A DNA stretch of 30,077 nt from Bordetella parapertussis (GCA_943324725.2 CALPMR020000007.1:1-30077), one strand, 5' to 3'; positions 7,960 through 16,850 are shown, numbered from the stretch's first letter. The notes: generated by a model from the sequence alone, not told the origin. A program made the numbers and translations.

Positions 7960-9436
7960 CCATCAGCTGATCGAGTTCGGCGATCAGTCCCTCAATACCT
8001 GAGCGATTGATCTGGCTGACATAGGTGCCCTTGAACTCCTCCAGGAAGGTGCAGAGGAGCTGCTGGGAACGCTCCAGGGCCGGGCCACTCTCCAGGGCCG
8101 CCGCCAGTTCCTCCCAGAAGCGATCAATGAAGCGCTGCAGGAGCTCCAGCTGCTGGTCGTCGCGGCGCCCCAGCCGCTCCCCTGTCGTGCGGGTCAGATC
8201 GATCAGGCTGTCGACCACCCCGGCCGCCAGCTGACGGCTGAACCCCTTCTCCACCTGCATCAGAGGCTGCAGCTGGCGCAGAGGCGGCGGCACCATCGTG
8301 TTCTGCAGGCTCTGCTGCAGGGCATGGCCCAGCACCCCCTGCAGTTCCGGTGCCAGCCGCGGAGCCACCTGCACCAGCAGCAAAGGGGCCCAGATGCGCA
8401 CCAGTTCCACCAGCTCACGCTCGTCATGGCTGACGACCGTCTGATGACTGCGCAGGGCCCGGATCCGGTTCGGCCAGCGCTGGGAGCGAATCAGGCCCTG
8501 AATGCCATCGATCAGCTGCAGCGCCAACACCTCGAACAGCTCCACCGCCAGCAGGGCCACCACGGCCCGGCTGATCACGGCCCGCAGCGGCTCCAGATTG
8601 ATCAGACCGCTGGCCTGCAGCCGTTGCACCACGGGCACCAGCCGCAACCAGCGCCAGAAGGGCAGCAGCAGGGGCAGGTCGATCCAGCGACGCAGCAGGG
8701 CCTGGCCCCAGCTCAGTCCGGGCAGAAGGCGACGCAGGCGAATCAGCCGCAGCAGGATGTCGAGGGCGAAGACGCTCTGGAACAGCAGCAGGTCGTAGCG
8801 CCAGAAATGATCGGTGGGTCGGCCGTTGTCATCGATCGAGCGCCAATAGTTGGTGGCCACCAGCGGCAGGACCTGCTCCCGCCAGAACCGGCGCTCGCCG
8901 GCCCAGGGCACCCGGCTAAGGCGCCCGGGGTCGAGCAGATCGGCGGCGGCCTCCCGGGCGGAATCGCGATTCGCCCGTTGACGCAGGCGATTCTTGATCT
9001 TCTCAAGGGTGCCCGAGGCCCCTGTGGCCTCGAAGGGATTGCCGTCGATCAGCTGATCGGTGAGCTGCACCTGGCGCTGCAACAGCTGGCTCAGTGCCGG
9101 CGTCAGGGACACCCCGACGGGCTGCTGCTGCAGGGCGGCATCGAGCTGCTCAAAGGCTCGGCGGTAGGCCTCGGTTTCGCGATGGGGCTCGATGCCCTTG
9201 ATCGGATCCACCCAGGGGGTGATGTCGGGGATGGCATGCAGCGGCAGCACCAGAGGCACCGACGGCATCGGATAGAGGTTGCGCTGCAACCAGAAGGTGC
9301 GCAGCGGCACATAGGTGAGATCGAAGCCGACCCAGACCAGATTGATCGCGGCCCAGATGGCCACAAACCGGTCCCAGTTGCGCCCCAGGCGGTTTCCGGG
9401 CCTGGGCAGGGCCTGATGCCAGCGAGGGCGTGCCAT
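7916..9436 (-). CDS. Membrane protein with voltage-sensor-like segment, unknown function
   Basis: From the ATG at 9434-9436 the product has 506 residues. The frame is open for 59 more codons, but those would run into lepB. One helix lies at about residues 22-43. A soluble helical part follows (85-200). A hydrophobic block comes next: 213-240 (LLLFQSVFALDILLRLIRLRRLLP), 250-275 (RWIDLPLLLPFWRWLRLVPVVQRL) and 285-316. The order of an acidic residue then RLxRLRR, W-IDLPLLLPF and Arg every few residues resembles S2-S3-S4 of voltage-gated channels. No selectivity filter is seen. The C-terminal 180 residues are helical and soluble. Its start is only 22 bases from the divergent lepB start, and its 3' end overlaps the ArsC-like gene by 44 bases. 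Ion transport is an inference. Confidence 0.75.
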   Translation of the reverse strand: MARPRWHQALPRPGNRLGRNWDRFVAIWAAINLVWVGFDLTYVPLRTFWLQRNLYPMPSVPLVLPLHAIPDITPWVDPIKGIEPHRETEAYRRAFEQLDAALQQQPVGVSLTPALSQLLQRQVQLTDQLIDGNPFEATGASGTLEKIKNRLRQRANRDSAREAAADLLDPGRLSRVPWAGERRFWREQVLPLVATNYWRSIDDNGRPTDHFWRYDLLLFQSVFALDILLRLIRLRRLLPGLSWGQALLRRWIDLPLLLPFWRWLRLVPVVQRLQASGLINLEPLRAVISRAVVALLAVELFEVLALQLIDGIQGLIRSQRWPNRIRALRSHQTVVSHDERELVELVRIWAPLLLVQVAPRLAPELQGVLGHALQQSLQNTMVPPPLRQLQPLMQVEKGFSRQLAAGVVDSLIDLTRTTGERLGRRDDQQLELLQRFIDRFWEELAAALESGPALERSQQLLCTFLEEFKGTYVSQINRSGIEGLIAELDQLMVKGPGSEETSSPRD

Positions 9437-9458
9437 CGGGTACGCGACCGGCGGATGC

Positions 9459-10235
9459 GTGCCTAATCTGCCTGCCGAAGACGGTCCCTGCCGCACGAGT
9501 GCCTTGAGTCCAACGGAACCCCAGAGCAACGACGAGTCAGCAAGGCCGACCAGATCCAGCAGCAGCCCGAAGGAGGAAAGCCCCTGGGTGTTCTGGCGCA
9601 GTGTGGTGATCACCCTGGCGGTGGCCCTGGGAATCCGCCAGTTCCTGCTCGAAGCCCGCTACATCCCTTCGGGTTCGATGCTGCCGGGCCTGCAGATCCA
9701 GGATCGGCTGCTGGTCGAAAAACTCACCTACCGCGGCCGCGCCCCGCGACGTGGCGAGATCGTCGTGTTCCACGCCCCCCACCACTTCGACCCGGTGCTG
9801 ATCAGTCAGGGCGGTGCTGCCAGCCCCCTGCGGTGCCTGCTGGTGAATCTGCCCCTGATCGGAGCCCTTCCCGACGTGCAGCACCCGGCCTGTGATGCCT
9901 TCATCAAACGGGTGATCGGCGTGCCCGGTGAACACGTGGTCGTCGATCCGCTGGGCCGCGTCACGATCAACGGCCAAGCCATCAAGGAGCCCTACGTCAG
10001 GAACTACTGCCCGGTCGACAACCGCGGCATGGGGCCCTGCCGCACCCTCGATGCCGTCGTTCCCGCCGGCCATGTGCTCGTGCTCGGCGACAACCGCGGC
10101 AACAGCTGGGATGGTCGCTTCTGGCCCGGGGGCCATTTCCTTCCCCGGTCGGAAATCATCGGGCGGGCCTTCTGGCGCTTCTACCCGTTCAACACCTGGG
10201 GAAGCCTGGCGCCCACCAGCCACCAGGCCCCCTGA
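9459..10235 (+). CDS. lepB: Signal peptidase I
   Basis: LepB cleaves signal peptides from exported proteins at the outer face of the plasma or thylakoid membrane. The product of up to 258 residues has a polar N-terminus, one membrane anchor at about 45-62, and the nucleophile Ser73 in IPSGSMLP. The general base Lys150 lies in DAFIKRVIGVPG. The box E motif LGDNRGNSWDGRFW follows. About 35 residues (111-145) lie between the two catalytic boxes. The start is uncertain: GTG at 9459 is used here, but TTG at 9504 is also in frame and would give a more typical cytoplasmic tail. The 3' end overlaps the convergent dihydroorotase-like gene by 47 bases. Confidence 0.93.
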   Translation: MPNLPAEDGPCRTSALSPTEPQSNDESARPTRSSSSPKEESPWVFWRSVVITLAVALGIRQFLLEARYIPSGSMLPGLQIQDRLLVEKLTYRGRAPRRGEIVVFHAPHHFDPVLISQGGAASPLRCLLVNLPLIGALPDVQHPACDAFIKRVIGVPGEHVVVDPLGRVTINGQAIKEPYVRNYCPVDNRGMGPCRTLDAVVPAGHVLVLGDNRGNSWDGRFWPGGHFLPRSEIIGRAFWRFYPFNTWGSLAPTSHQAP

Positions 10236-11613
10236 GCCCCGAAGCCACCAAGGCTCCCTGGCCGCTGCCGAGCGGGGGCGGGGGATTGGCAGCCAGAGAT
10301 CCGGCTCCCTCGCCAGCCGCGGCCGTCGGGGCTGTGGGATCGAACAGGATCCAGCGCCGGCTCCGGGCCTGCAGGATCGGCTGATCGAGGCCCAGGAATG
10401 CCGCTGGGCCCCAGCAGAGCGCCTGCCAGAGCTGTTCGGGTCGCCAGCCGTTCTCCACCACCAGCACCTGCCAGAGCAGCGGCAACACCGGACCATGGCC
10501 GGCCAGACCGGCTCGACGCTGATCGAGGGGCAGCAACTGCTCCTCGGCGTCGAGGGCCTGGTGATGAACGGCCACCGCCTGAATCAGTCCGTCGGCGAGG
10601 GCGCCGATCAGGGCCTGCCTGTCCTCGGGGCCTCCCAGGGAGGGCACGGTGCGCCAGCCGCCATCGGCAGGATCGAGGCGACTGCTGTCAGCCACCAGAT
10701 GCCACCAGTGGACACTGGCCGGCGGCGGCGTCGGCTGACGCGCCAGCCGCAGCACCGCCTCCCGTGTGGAGACATTCATCAGCCGCAGCGCCGCCGCCGG
10801 CAGCAGCTCACTGAGCCCCAGGATCAGCTCCAGCGGCAGTCCTTCACTGGCGGCCGGATCGACAGGCCAGCCGGCCCGCAGCGCCTCCACCCGCTCGCGC
10901 ACGAAGCCCTGCTGACAGAGCGAACCATCCCGGGGCGGCAGCAGCAGCGGCCGCTCCCCCAGCTCCGCCAGCCGCAGGCCCCGCTCCAGCAGTGCCAGGG
11001 GCGGCAGCTGGTCGCCGCAGGCCAGGCCGATGGCACCCGCTGCGATCTGATCGCCATGGCGGGCGAGTTCCTGATCGGCTCCGCCCAGGCTGAAACTGCC
11101 CCAGAGCAACAACTGCAACGGGGCCGGCCAGGCCAGAGCCAGCCGCTCGGGCCGATCGCGCCAGTCGGAGCCCCAGGGCAGCAGGGCGACGCTGCCATAG
11201 CCGCCGGCTACGGCAGCTGCCGCCAGGCTTTCGAGGGTTTCCGAGCGGCCCAGCCAGGGATCTTCGAGGCTGCTGTGGGGATCCACCAGAGGGGGGCCCA
11301 GCCACAGCGTCGCCGCCTCGATCTGCTCAACAACCCCAGAAGCCAGGGCTGCGGGGAGTGAATCTGAGGTCGGCCTGGCAGCCGCAACCTCAAGGGCCTC
11401 AATGACCTCGGCTGTCTGGGCTGCGGCGACGGAATCGGCCGGATGGAGCGGCTCCGCCGGCTGCAACGGCCCCGGCGACTGGCCCGGGGTGCGGGGTGAG
11501 ATCCACGCCAGCTCGTCACCGCAAATCAGCACATCGGCCCGTCGCGGCGGCTGGCCCGCAGCTTCGAGCAGATTCACCCCCCGCAGCAGGCGCAAGGGGG
11601 TGGGTGGCGTCAC
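10189..11613 (-). CDS. Dihydroorotase-like protein lacking catalytic residues (pseudo-dihydroorotase)
   Basis: The 474-residue product follows the plan of type I dihydroorotases. The catalytic positions are altered throughout. The metal-binding HxH after LVDPH is H113-S-S115. The histidine before VST is N280. The PHH element is WWH (303-305). The active-site Asp of the usual ATDHAPH motif is replaced in AVHHQAL. The surrounding frame is kept: STREAVLRLAR, EEQLLPLDQRRAG and the GPVLPLLW region. Inactive dihydroorotase homologues are known as structural partners of aspartate transcarbamoylase in other bacteria, so such a role is possible but inferred. The GTG start overlaps the stop of the upstream phosphatase as GTGA, suggesting translational coupling. 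The 3' end overlaps lepB by 47 bases. Confidence 0.85.
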   Translation of the reverse strand: MTPPTPLRLLRGVNLLEAAGQPPRRADVLICGDELAWISPRTPGQSPGPLQPAEPLHPADSVAAAQTAEVIEALEVAAARPTSDSLPAALASGVVEQIEAATLWLGPPLVDPHSSLEDPWLGRSETLESLAAAAVAGGYGSVALLPWGSDWRDRPERLALAWPAPLQLLLWGSFSLGGADQELARHGDQIAAGAIGLACGDQLPPLALLERGLRLAELGERPLLLPPRDGSLCQQGFVRERVEALRAGWPVDPAASEGLPLELILGLSELLPAAALRLMNVSTREAVLRLARQPTPPPASVHWWHLVADSSRLDPADGGWRTVPSLGGPEDRQALIGALADGLIQAVAVHHQALDAEEQLLPLDQRRAGLAGHGPVLPLLWQVLVVENGWRPEQLWQALCWGPAAFLGLDQPILQARSRRWILFDPTAPTAAAGEGAGSLAANPPPPLGSGQGALVASGLRGPGGWWAPGFPRC

Positions 11614-12953
11614 AGCGCTCCAGCGGCGGTGCGATCCAGCACGCCACCGAGATGGGCCGTCAGATTCATGCAGGTGAGCACGGGCCTGGCCTCGGGCCCC
11701 TGGGGGTAATCGACCACCGTGACGCCGCCGTTGCCCTGCTTGATCGCCCAGATCGCCTCAGGGCCCAGGCCGAGCATGGCGCAGAGAATCGTCTTGTTGA
11801 CGGCGTCATGGGCCACCACCAGGGCCGTTTCGGCTGGATCGAGACTGCGGGCGATGCTCAGCCAGGTGCTCAGGGAGCGATCACAGACGTCCTGCAGGGT
11901 TTCCCCCTCGGGCATCTGCACGGTGTGGGGCTGGCTCTTCCAGCTGGCGAGCAGCTCGGGCCAGGCCGCGCCGATCTCTTTCTCCAGCTGGCCTTCCCAG
12001 AGGCCATGGCCAATCTCCAGCAGCCCTGTGGTGCTGGTGAGGGGTACGCCGGGGTGGTCCAACAGGATCCGTTCGGCGGTCTGGCGAGGCCGGGCCATGG
12101 AGCTGGTGTAGGCCCGCTGGATCGGCACCGGCGCCAGAAAGCGGCGAGCCGCCTCCGCCTGGGCCAGGCCATTGGCATTGAGAGGGATGTCGATCTGCCC
12201 CTGGAAGCGCCCTTCCCGGTTCCAGTCCGTTTCGCCATGGCGCACCAGCAGCAGCCGCGGCCCGTCGCCCTTTTCGGGCAGAGATTCACCGAGGTGGGTG
12301 GTGCCGTTGATCGACTCGATCTGAACCTGGATGCGGCCGCTGGCATCGCGTTCGAGGTTGAGCACCGAAATCGAGCCATTGTCGAGCCGCAGCCGGCGGA
12401 AGCCGCTGGCCGGCAACCCCAGGGCCTGCAACAGCAGAGCCCGCAGGATGGCGTTATGGGCCACCACCAGCACCGTGGCCTGGCCGCCACCAGCGAGGGC
12501 CTGACCATGGCGCTCCAGCAGCTGATCCAGGAAGCGCTGAGCCTGCTCCATCAGCTCGGGCAGCGGCCGGTAGACCGTGCCGTCCTGTCGCTGCAGCTCC
12601 AGGGTTTCCGGCGCCTGCCGCCAGATCCGTTCCTGCTCCGGATAGAGCTGCCGCACCTCACGGCGGAACAGGCCGCTCCAGGGGGCGAGATCGATCTCCA
12701 GCAGGTCGTCATCGAACTGGATCGACAACGGCTGACCGTGGGCATCCAGCAGCAGGCGCGTGGTGTCCCGCGCCCGGCTCAGGGGAGAGCTGTAGACAGC
12801 CGTCAAAGGCACTTCAGCCAAGGCCAGGCCAGCGGCACGCGCCTGGCTGCCGCCCTGCTCAAGCAGCGAGGACAGATCATCCCGGCCCTGAAAGCGCTGA
12901 TCGAGATTGAAGCTGCTGAGCCCGTGGCGGACCAGCACGATGCGAAGGGGCAC
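11610..12953 (-). CDS. Tandem-domain histidine phosphatase (phosphoglycerate mutase superfamily)
   Basis: From GTG at 12951-12953 the product has 447 residues and two complete histidine-phosphatase domains. Domain 1 has LVRHGLSSFN (catalytic H10) and VVAHN (H166). Domain 2 has LVRHGETDWN (H239) and VVAHDA (H382). Both RHG motifs and both second histidines are present. Cyanobacterial proteins of this group are often annotated as phosphoglycerate mutases. Cofactor-dependent-mutase-like phosphoserine phosphatases also belong to this superfamily, so the true substrate is open. The frame is open far upstream, but the RHG motif must lie near the N-terminus, which fixes the start. Its stop overlaps the start of the pseudo-dihydroorotase gene by four bases. 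Confidence 0.9.
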   Translation of the reverse strand: MPLRIVLVRHGLSSFNLDQRFQGRDDLSSLLEQGGSQARAAGLALAEVPLTAVYSSPLSRARDTTRLLLDAHGQPLSIQFDDDLLEIDLAPWSGLFRREVRQLYPEQERIWRQAPETLELQRQDGTVYRPLPELMEQAQRFLDQLLERHGQALAGGGQATVLVVAHNAILRALLLQALGLPASGFRRLRLDNGSISVLNLERDASGRIQVQIESINGTTHLGESLPEKGDGPRLLLVRHGETDWNREGRFQGQIDIPLNANGLAQAEAARRFLAPVPIQRAYTSSMARPRQTAERILLDHPGVPLTSTTGLLEIGHGLWEGQLEKEIGAAWPELLASWKSQPHTVQMPEGETLQDVCDRSLSTWLSIARSLDPAETALVVAHDAVNKTILCAMLGLGPEAIWAIKQGNGGVTVVDYPQGPEARPVLTCMNLTAHLGGVLDRTAAGAL

Positions 12954-13079
12954 AGGCCTTGCGCCGCAGGCAAAGCCATCGTATGGGAGCACCCCTGGCC
13001 CCCAGACCCCTGCCACGCCGCGAACCCGGCGAGCCGCCAGAGAGAATCGACTCCAACTCCGTTCTGATGAGGCCCCCGC

Positions 13080-14480
13080 TTGCGTGGCACTCCCCTGCCC
13101 TCCCCAGCCCACGGTGCGGAACCTGGCTGGAAGGTGCTCCTGGCGCTGATCAGCCTCTCCCTCAGCCTGCTGCTCTGGCTCAACGGACTGGTGGACAGCC
13201 TGACGCGGCCCTCCGTGGGCGAGGCCCTCAACCTGCGTCAGCTGGAGCTGACGGCCCTCGCCGGCGAGCTGCTGCCCGCCGCGCTGCAGGAGCCCATGGT
13301 GGGCAAGGATCCGCGGGCCGAGCTGGCCCGGGAGTTGCAGCGACAGATCGCCGCATCGGCCTTGCCGGCGCCGGCGGTGCAACGGCTGGAATTGATCCTG
13401 TTGCAACGGGGCAGCGAGCCCCTGGCAAAGGCCAGGGAGCTGCGCGAACTCACCGACATGGTGGAGGCCCCGCGCCGGCCCCTGCTGCAGGCCCTGAGTG
13501 AGGGAAAACGGGCCGATGCGGCTGAGCTGGAGCGCTGGCTCAAGCCCTGGCGGGCGCCGGCGCTGGTGGCCCAGCTCAGCTGCGAGCAGCTCGATGCTCC
13601 CGAAAGCACCTGCCCGGCGAGTCGCTGGCGGCAGCGCCTGTTGCTGCAATTGGTGGGGGTGAGTCTGGTGCCCTTGCTCCTGCTCGTGCTCGGCAGCGGC
13701 CTGCTGTTGCGTCTGACCTGGCTGGCCTGGCGCCAACGGCTGCCGGCGCCCCCGCCCCTGATCGGCCCGCCGCTGAGTCTGGTCGATGTGACCCTGCTGG
13801 TGGCCGGTGGCTTTGTGGTGCTGGGGGAGGTGATCCTGCCCCAGCTGCTCCAGGCGCGGCTGGCGGGGATCGTGATGCTGCTACCGATGGATCCGGCCCT
13901 GGCTCAGGGAGTGCAGGTGTTGGTGCTCTACCTGGCGCTGATGGCGGCACCGCTGCTGATCCTGGTCCTGATGCTGCGGGGCCGGGGCGAGCGACCCAGC
14001 CAGGGCTGGTTGCAATGGCGCTGGCGGCCCTGGCGCTCCACCGCCGGGCCGGCCGCCGGCCTGGTGTTGATGGTGTTGCCAGCCGTCTCCCTGTGCGGCT
14101 GGCTGATCGAGCACTTCTGGCCGGATCCGGGCGGCAGCAATCCGATGCTGGATCTGGTGCTCAGCAGCCCCGATCCCCGGGCCCTGGCCTGCTTCGCCCT
14201 GACCGCCATCGTGCTGGCCCCCCTGTTTGAGGAGACCCTGTTCCGCGGTGTGCTTCTGCCTGTGATTGGCAACCGCTGGGGTGGGGCCGCGGCGGTGCTG
14301 ATCAGTGCGGCTGTGTTTGCACTTGCCCATCTGAGTCTGAGCGAGTTGGTGCCCCTGTTCGTGCTGGGCACGGGGCTGGGCTGGTTGCGCTGGCGCAGTG
14401 GCCGACTGGGGGCATCGGTGTTGATGCATGCCCTGTGGAACAGCCTCACCTTCCTGAATCTGATCGTGCTGGGCGGTTGA
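13080..14480 (+). CDS. CPBP-family intramembrane metalloprotease
   Basis: The 466-residue membrane protein ends in a CPBP (CAAX protease/Abi) domain. Motif 1 is E384-E385-T-L-F-R389 (APLFEETLFRGVLLP), motif 2 is H417 (FALAHLSL) and motif 3 is H450-xxx-N454 (LMHALWNSL). These residues form the Glu/His metal site inside the membrane. The N-terminal 180 residues have one helix near 18-37 followed by a soluble helical domain. Further helices lie at about 188-212, 234-255, 260-298, 324-345 and 370-460. The start is TTG at 13080, preceded by GAGG and directly after an in-frame TGA. The substrate is unknown. Prenyl-protein processing should not be assumed. Division genes follow on the same strand. 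Confidence 0.85.
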   Translation: MRGTPLPSPAHGAEPGWKVLLALISLSLSLLLWLNGLVDSLTRPSVGEALNLRQLELTALAGELLPAALQEPMVGKDPRAELARELQRQIAASALPAPAVQRLELILLQRGSEPLAKARELRELTDMVEAPRRPLLQALSEGKRADAAELERWLKPWRAPALVAQLSCEQLDAPESTCPASRWRQRLLLQLVGVSLVPLLLLVLGSGLLLRLTWLAWRQRLPAPPPLIGPPLSLVDVTLLVAGGFVVLGEVILPQLLQARLAGIVMLLPMDPALAQGVQVLVLYLALMAAPLLILVLMLRGRGERPSQGWLQWRWRPWRSTAGPAAGLVLMVLPAVSLCGWLIEHFWPDPGGSNPMLDLVLSSPDPRALACFALTAIVLAPLFEETLFRGVLLPVIGNRWGGAAAVLISAAVFALAHLSLSELVPLFVLGTGLGWLRWRSGRLGASVLMHALWNSLTFLNLIVLGG

Positions 14481-14513
14481 TCCCTCACCGACGCTTGCGG
14501 GGGCTGGGGATGG

Positions 14514-14996
14514 GTGGTTCACTTGCGCCATGTTGACCCGGCAGCCTTGGTCGCCTCCATCGCCAGTCCTTCCCGCCAAGCCCAGAAGCGCCGGCAGGAA
14601 TCCCGATCCCTGCAGCTGATCGAGGGCTCCCTTTCCGCTCGCCACATCGAACGTCAGTCTCCCTGGCTGGCCGGCCTGCACCGGATCAGCAGCGGTGCCC
14701 TGGCTGGCCTGGGGCTGTCGGTGCTCGCCCTCAGCGCCCTCACCCTGCACTGGCAGAACGAGTGGGCGCGGAGTTATTCGGAACTGGAGTCAGCCAAATC
14801 GCTGGAGCATCGTCTGCAGGAATCGTCCGCTCTGCTGGAGCAGCACCATCTCGGCGTGATGCGCAAACCCGGAGAGCTTGTCCCCACCAGCAGCACCAAA
14901 CTGATCCACCTGCCCGAACCCCAGGCCCTGACCACCAACACTCCTTTGCCGGTGCTTGTCGGCATCCAGTTGCAGCAGATGCCCGCGGGGTACTGA
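14514..14996 (+). CDS. FtsL-like single-pass membrane protein upstream of ftsI
   Basis: The 160-residue product has a basic cytoplasmic N-terminus of about 55 residues, one membrane helix at about 57-78, and then a charged helical stretch (ARSYSELESAKSLEHRLQESSALLEQ) with coiled-coil character. A Pro-rich tail follows. Size, topology and position match FtsL, which forms the FtsQLB divisome complex. The family is poorly conserved in sequence, so this is inference from architecture. The start is GTG at 14514. The stop TGA directly abuts the ftsI ATG with no gap, so the two are probably translated together. Confidence 0.75.
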   Translation: MVHLRHVDPAALVASIASPSRQAQKRRQESRSLQLIEGSLSARHIERQSPWLAGLHRISSGALAGLGLSVLALSALTLHWQNEWARSYSELESAKSLEHRLQESSALLEQHHLGVMRKPGELVPTSSTKLIHLPEPQALTTNTPLPVLVGIQLQQMPAGY

Positions 14997-16850
14997 ATGT
15001 CCCGTGCGTCCACCCGACGGCATCCGCCGAGCGGTCCCCGCAAGGGCAGTGGCCCGGCCGTAGCAGCACGTGCGGCCGGCACCCGCCGACACCCGGTGAT
15101 CGAGATCAAGCCCCTCTCCGGCCGGCGGATGCTGGCGGTGTATTTGCTTCTGGCCTCGGCGCTGGGGGGGCTGGCCCTGCGGTTGGCCTGGCTTCAGGTG
15201 ATCGATGGTCAGCGTCTGCAGGCCCGGGCCCGGGCCATCCAGACCCACTCGGTCACGCCGATGGGTCTGCGCCGCACGATCGTGGACCGGATGGGCCAAC
15301 TGGTGGCCCTGGACGAAGAGCGGTTCACCCTCTGGGCCCATCCCCGCTACTTCAATCTGCCCGGAGATGATCCCCAGCTGGTGCGACCGGCGGAAGATGT
15401 GGTGGCACGGCTGGCGGTGGTGCTGGCCCGGCCCAAGGAGGAGTTGCTGCGAACGATCGGCAAGCTGAAGAGCGGCGTCAAGCTCGCCACCGGTCTGGAC
15501 CCAGACACCGCCCAGCACGTGCGGGAGCTGGGCATCAGTGGCCTGGACCTCGAGGGCTATCCCCAGCGCATCTATCCCCAGGGGCCACTGTTCGCCAATG
15601 TGGTGGGCTTCCTCAACCTGGAGCGGGTGCCCCAGGCGGGCCTGGAACAGAGCCGCAGCCGCGATCTGCTGCGGCAGGAAACCACCTTCACGATGCGCCG
15701 CGGTGCCGATGGCACCCCCCTGCCCGACGGCATCCAGGCCGGCTCCCTCTATGGCGATGATCTGCGCCTGCAGCTCACCCTCGATGCCCGCCTGCAACAG
15801 GTGGCCCAGCAGGCCCTGATCCGTCAGGTCAAGCAATGGCATGCCAAGCGCGGCGCGGCCCTGGTCATGGATGCCCGCACCGGTGAGATGCTGGCGCTCG
15901 CCTCCACCCCCAGCTACGACCCCAACCGCTTCTGGAGTTTCAACCCGGGGCTGTTCCGTGAATGGTCAGTGCAGGATCTCTACGAACCCGGCTCCACCTT
16001 CAAGCCGATCAACCTGGCCATGGCGCTGCAGGAGAAGGCGATTGAGCCCCACGGCACCGTCAATGATGTCGGCCAGCTCAGCATCGGTGGCTGGCCGATC
16101 TTCAACAATGACCACAGTGCCCACGGTGTGATCGATTTCCCGACCGTGCTTCAGGTGTCGAGCAACGTCGGCATGGTGCAGGCAATGAGCCGCGTCAAGC
16201 ACGACCATTTCTGGAAATGGCTGCACACGATCGGCATCGATGATGTGCCCGACACCGATCTTCCCGGCGCCGTGGCCGGACAGCTCAAGACCAAGGCGGA
16301 ATTCGTCGGCAGCCCGATCGAACCAGCGACAGCCGCCTTCGGCCAAGGATTCTCGCTGACACCGCTGAAGCTGCTGCAGCTGCACGCCATGCTGGCCAAT
16401 GGCGGCAAGTTGGTCAGTCCCCACATCACCAGCGGCCTGCGTTCCGGCGATGCCCTCAGTGGCAATCGCAATGTCCGCGGCATCCAGCTGCTCGACCCCA
16501 AGATCACCCGCATCGTGATGAACTGGATGGAAACCGTGGTCCAGAAGGGCAGCGGCAAGGGTCTGCAGATCCCTGGCTACCGCATCGGCGGCAAGACAGG
16601 CACGGCCCAGAAGGCCCTCAATGGCGTCTACATCCCCGGTGCCCGCATCTGCAGCTTCGTGGCGGTGCTGCCAATCGAAAATCCGCGCTATGTGGTGCTG
16701 GTGGTGGTGGATGAGCCCCAGGGCGGCAATGCCTACGGATCCACCGTGGCGATACCGGTGGCCAAACAGATCGTCGAGGCCCTGCTGGTGATCGAGAAAG
16801 TAGCCCCGAGCCTGCCGATTGCCTCCAAGCCGGCCAAGCCGTCCCACTGA
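14997..16850 (+). CDS. ftsI: Septal peptidoglycan transpeptidase (class B penicillin-binding protein)
   Basis: FtsI (PBP3) cross-links septal peptidoglycan at the division site. The 617-residue protein has a basic N-terminus and one anchor at about 45-66. A dimerisation/pedestal domain follows, beginning at RRTIVDRMGQLVA. The transpeptidase domain has all three catalytic motifs: S333-TFK, S388-SN and K533-TGT. Family segments RGAALVMDARTGEMLALAS and FGQGFSLTPLKLLQLHAMLANGG are present. The ATG at 14997 follows the FtsL-like stop immediately. A class B PBP for elongation is the main alternative, but the FtsL-like neighbour and length favour FtsI. Confidence 0.93.
   Translation: MSRASTRRHPPSGPRKGSGPAVAARAAGTRRHPVIEIKPLSGRRMLAVYLLLASALGGLALRLAWLQVIDGQRLQARARAIQTHSVTPMGLRRTIVDRMGQLVALDEERFTLWAHPRYFNLPGDDPQLVRPAEDVVARLAVVLARPKEELLRTIGKLKSGVKLATGLDPDTAQHVRELGISGLDLEGYPQRIYPQGPLFANVVGFLNLERVPQAGLEQSRSRDLLRQETTFTMRRGADGTPLPDGIQAGSLYGDDLRLQLTLDARLQQVAQQALIRQVKQWHAKRGAALVMDARTGEMLALASTPSYDPNRFWSFNPGLFREWSVQDLYEPGSTFKPINLAMALQEKAIEPHGTVNDVGQLSIGGWPIFNNDHSAHGVIDFPTVLQVSSNVGMVQAMSRVKHDHFWKWLHTIGIDDVPDTDLPGAVAGQLKTKAEFVGSPIEPATAAFGQGFSLTPLKLLQLHAMLANGGKLVSPHITSGLRSGDALSGNRNVRGIQLLDPKITRIVMNWMETVVQKGSGKGLQIPGYRIGGKTGTAQKALNGVYIPGARICSFVAVLPIENPRYVVLVVVDEPQGGNAYGSTVAIPVAKQIVEALLVIEKVAPSLPIASKPAKPSH

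Noticed and set aside
9928..11361. A long plus-strand open frame opposite the pseudo-dihydroorotase
   Set aside because: The product is Gln/Arg/Pro-rich without domains and runs through part of lepB in another frame. It is a GC-driven shadow.
11496..13067. A 523-codon plus-strand open frame opposite the histidine phosphatase
   Set aside because: The phosphatase on the other strand has both RHG motifs. This frame has no recognisable fold and composition-biased residues.
12954..13736. An N-terminal extension of about 260 codons on the histidine phosphatase
   Set aside because: The catalytic RHG motif must lie close to the N-terminus, and the extension is antisense to the CPBP protease gene with Gln-rich shadow composition.
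13080..14480. The CPBP (Abi-family) protease as part of a phage-defence system
   Set aside because: CPBP proteins are widespread housekeeping membrane proteases. The neighbours are division and envelope genes, with no immunity or toxin partner.
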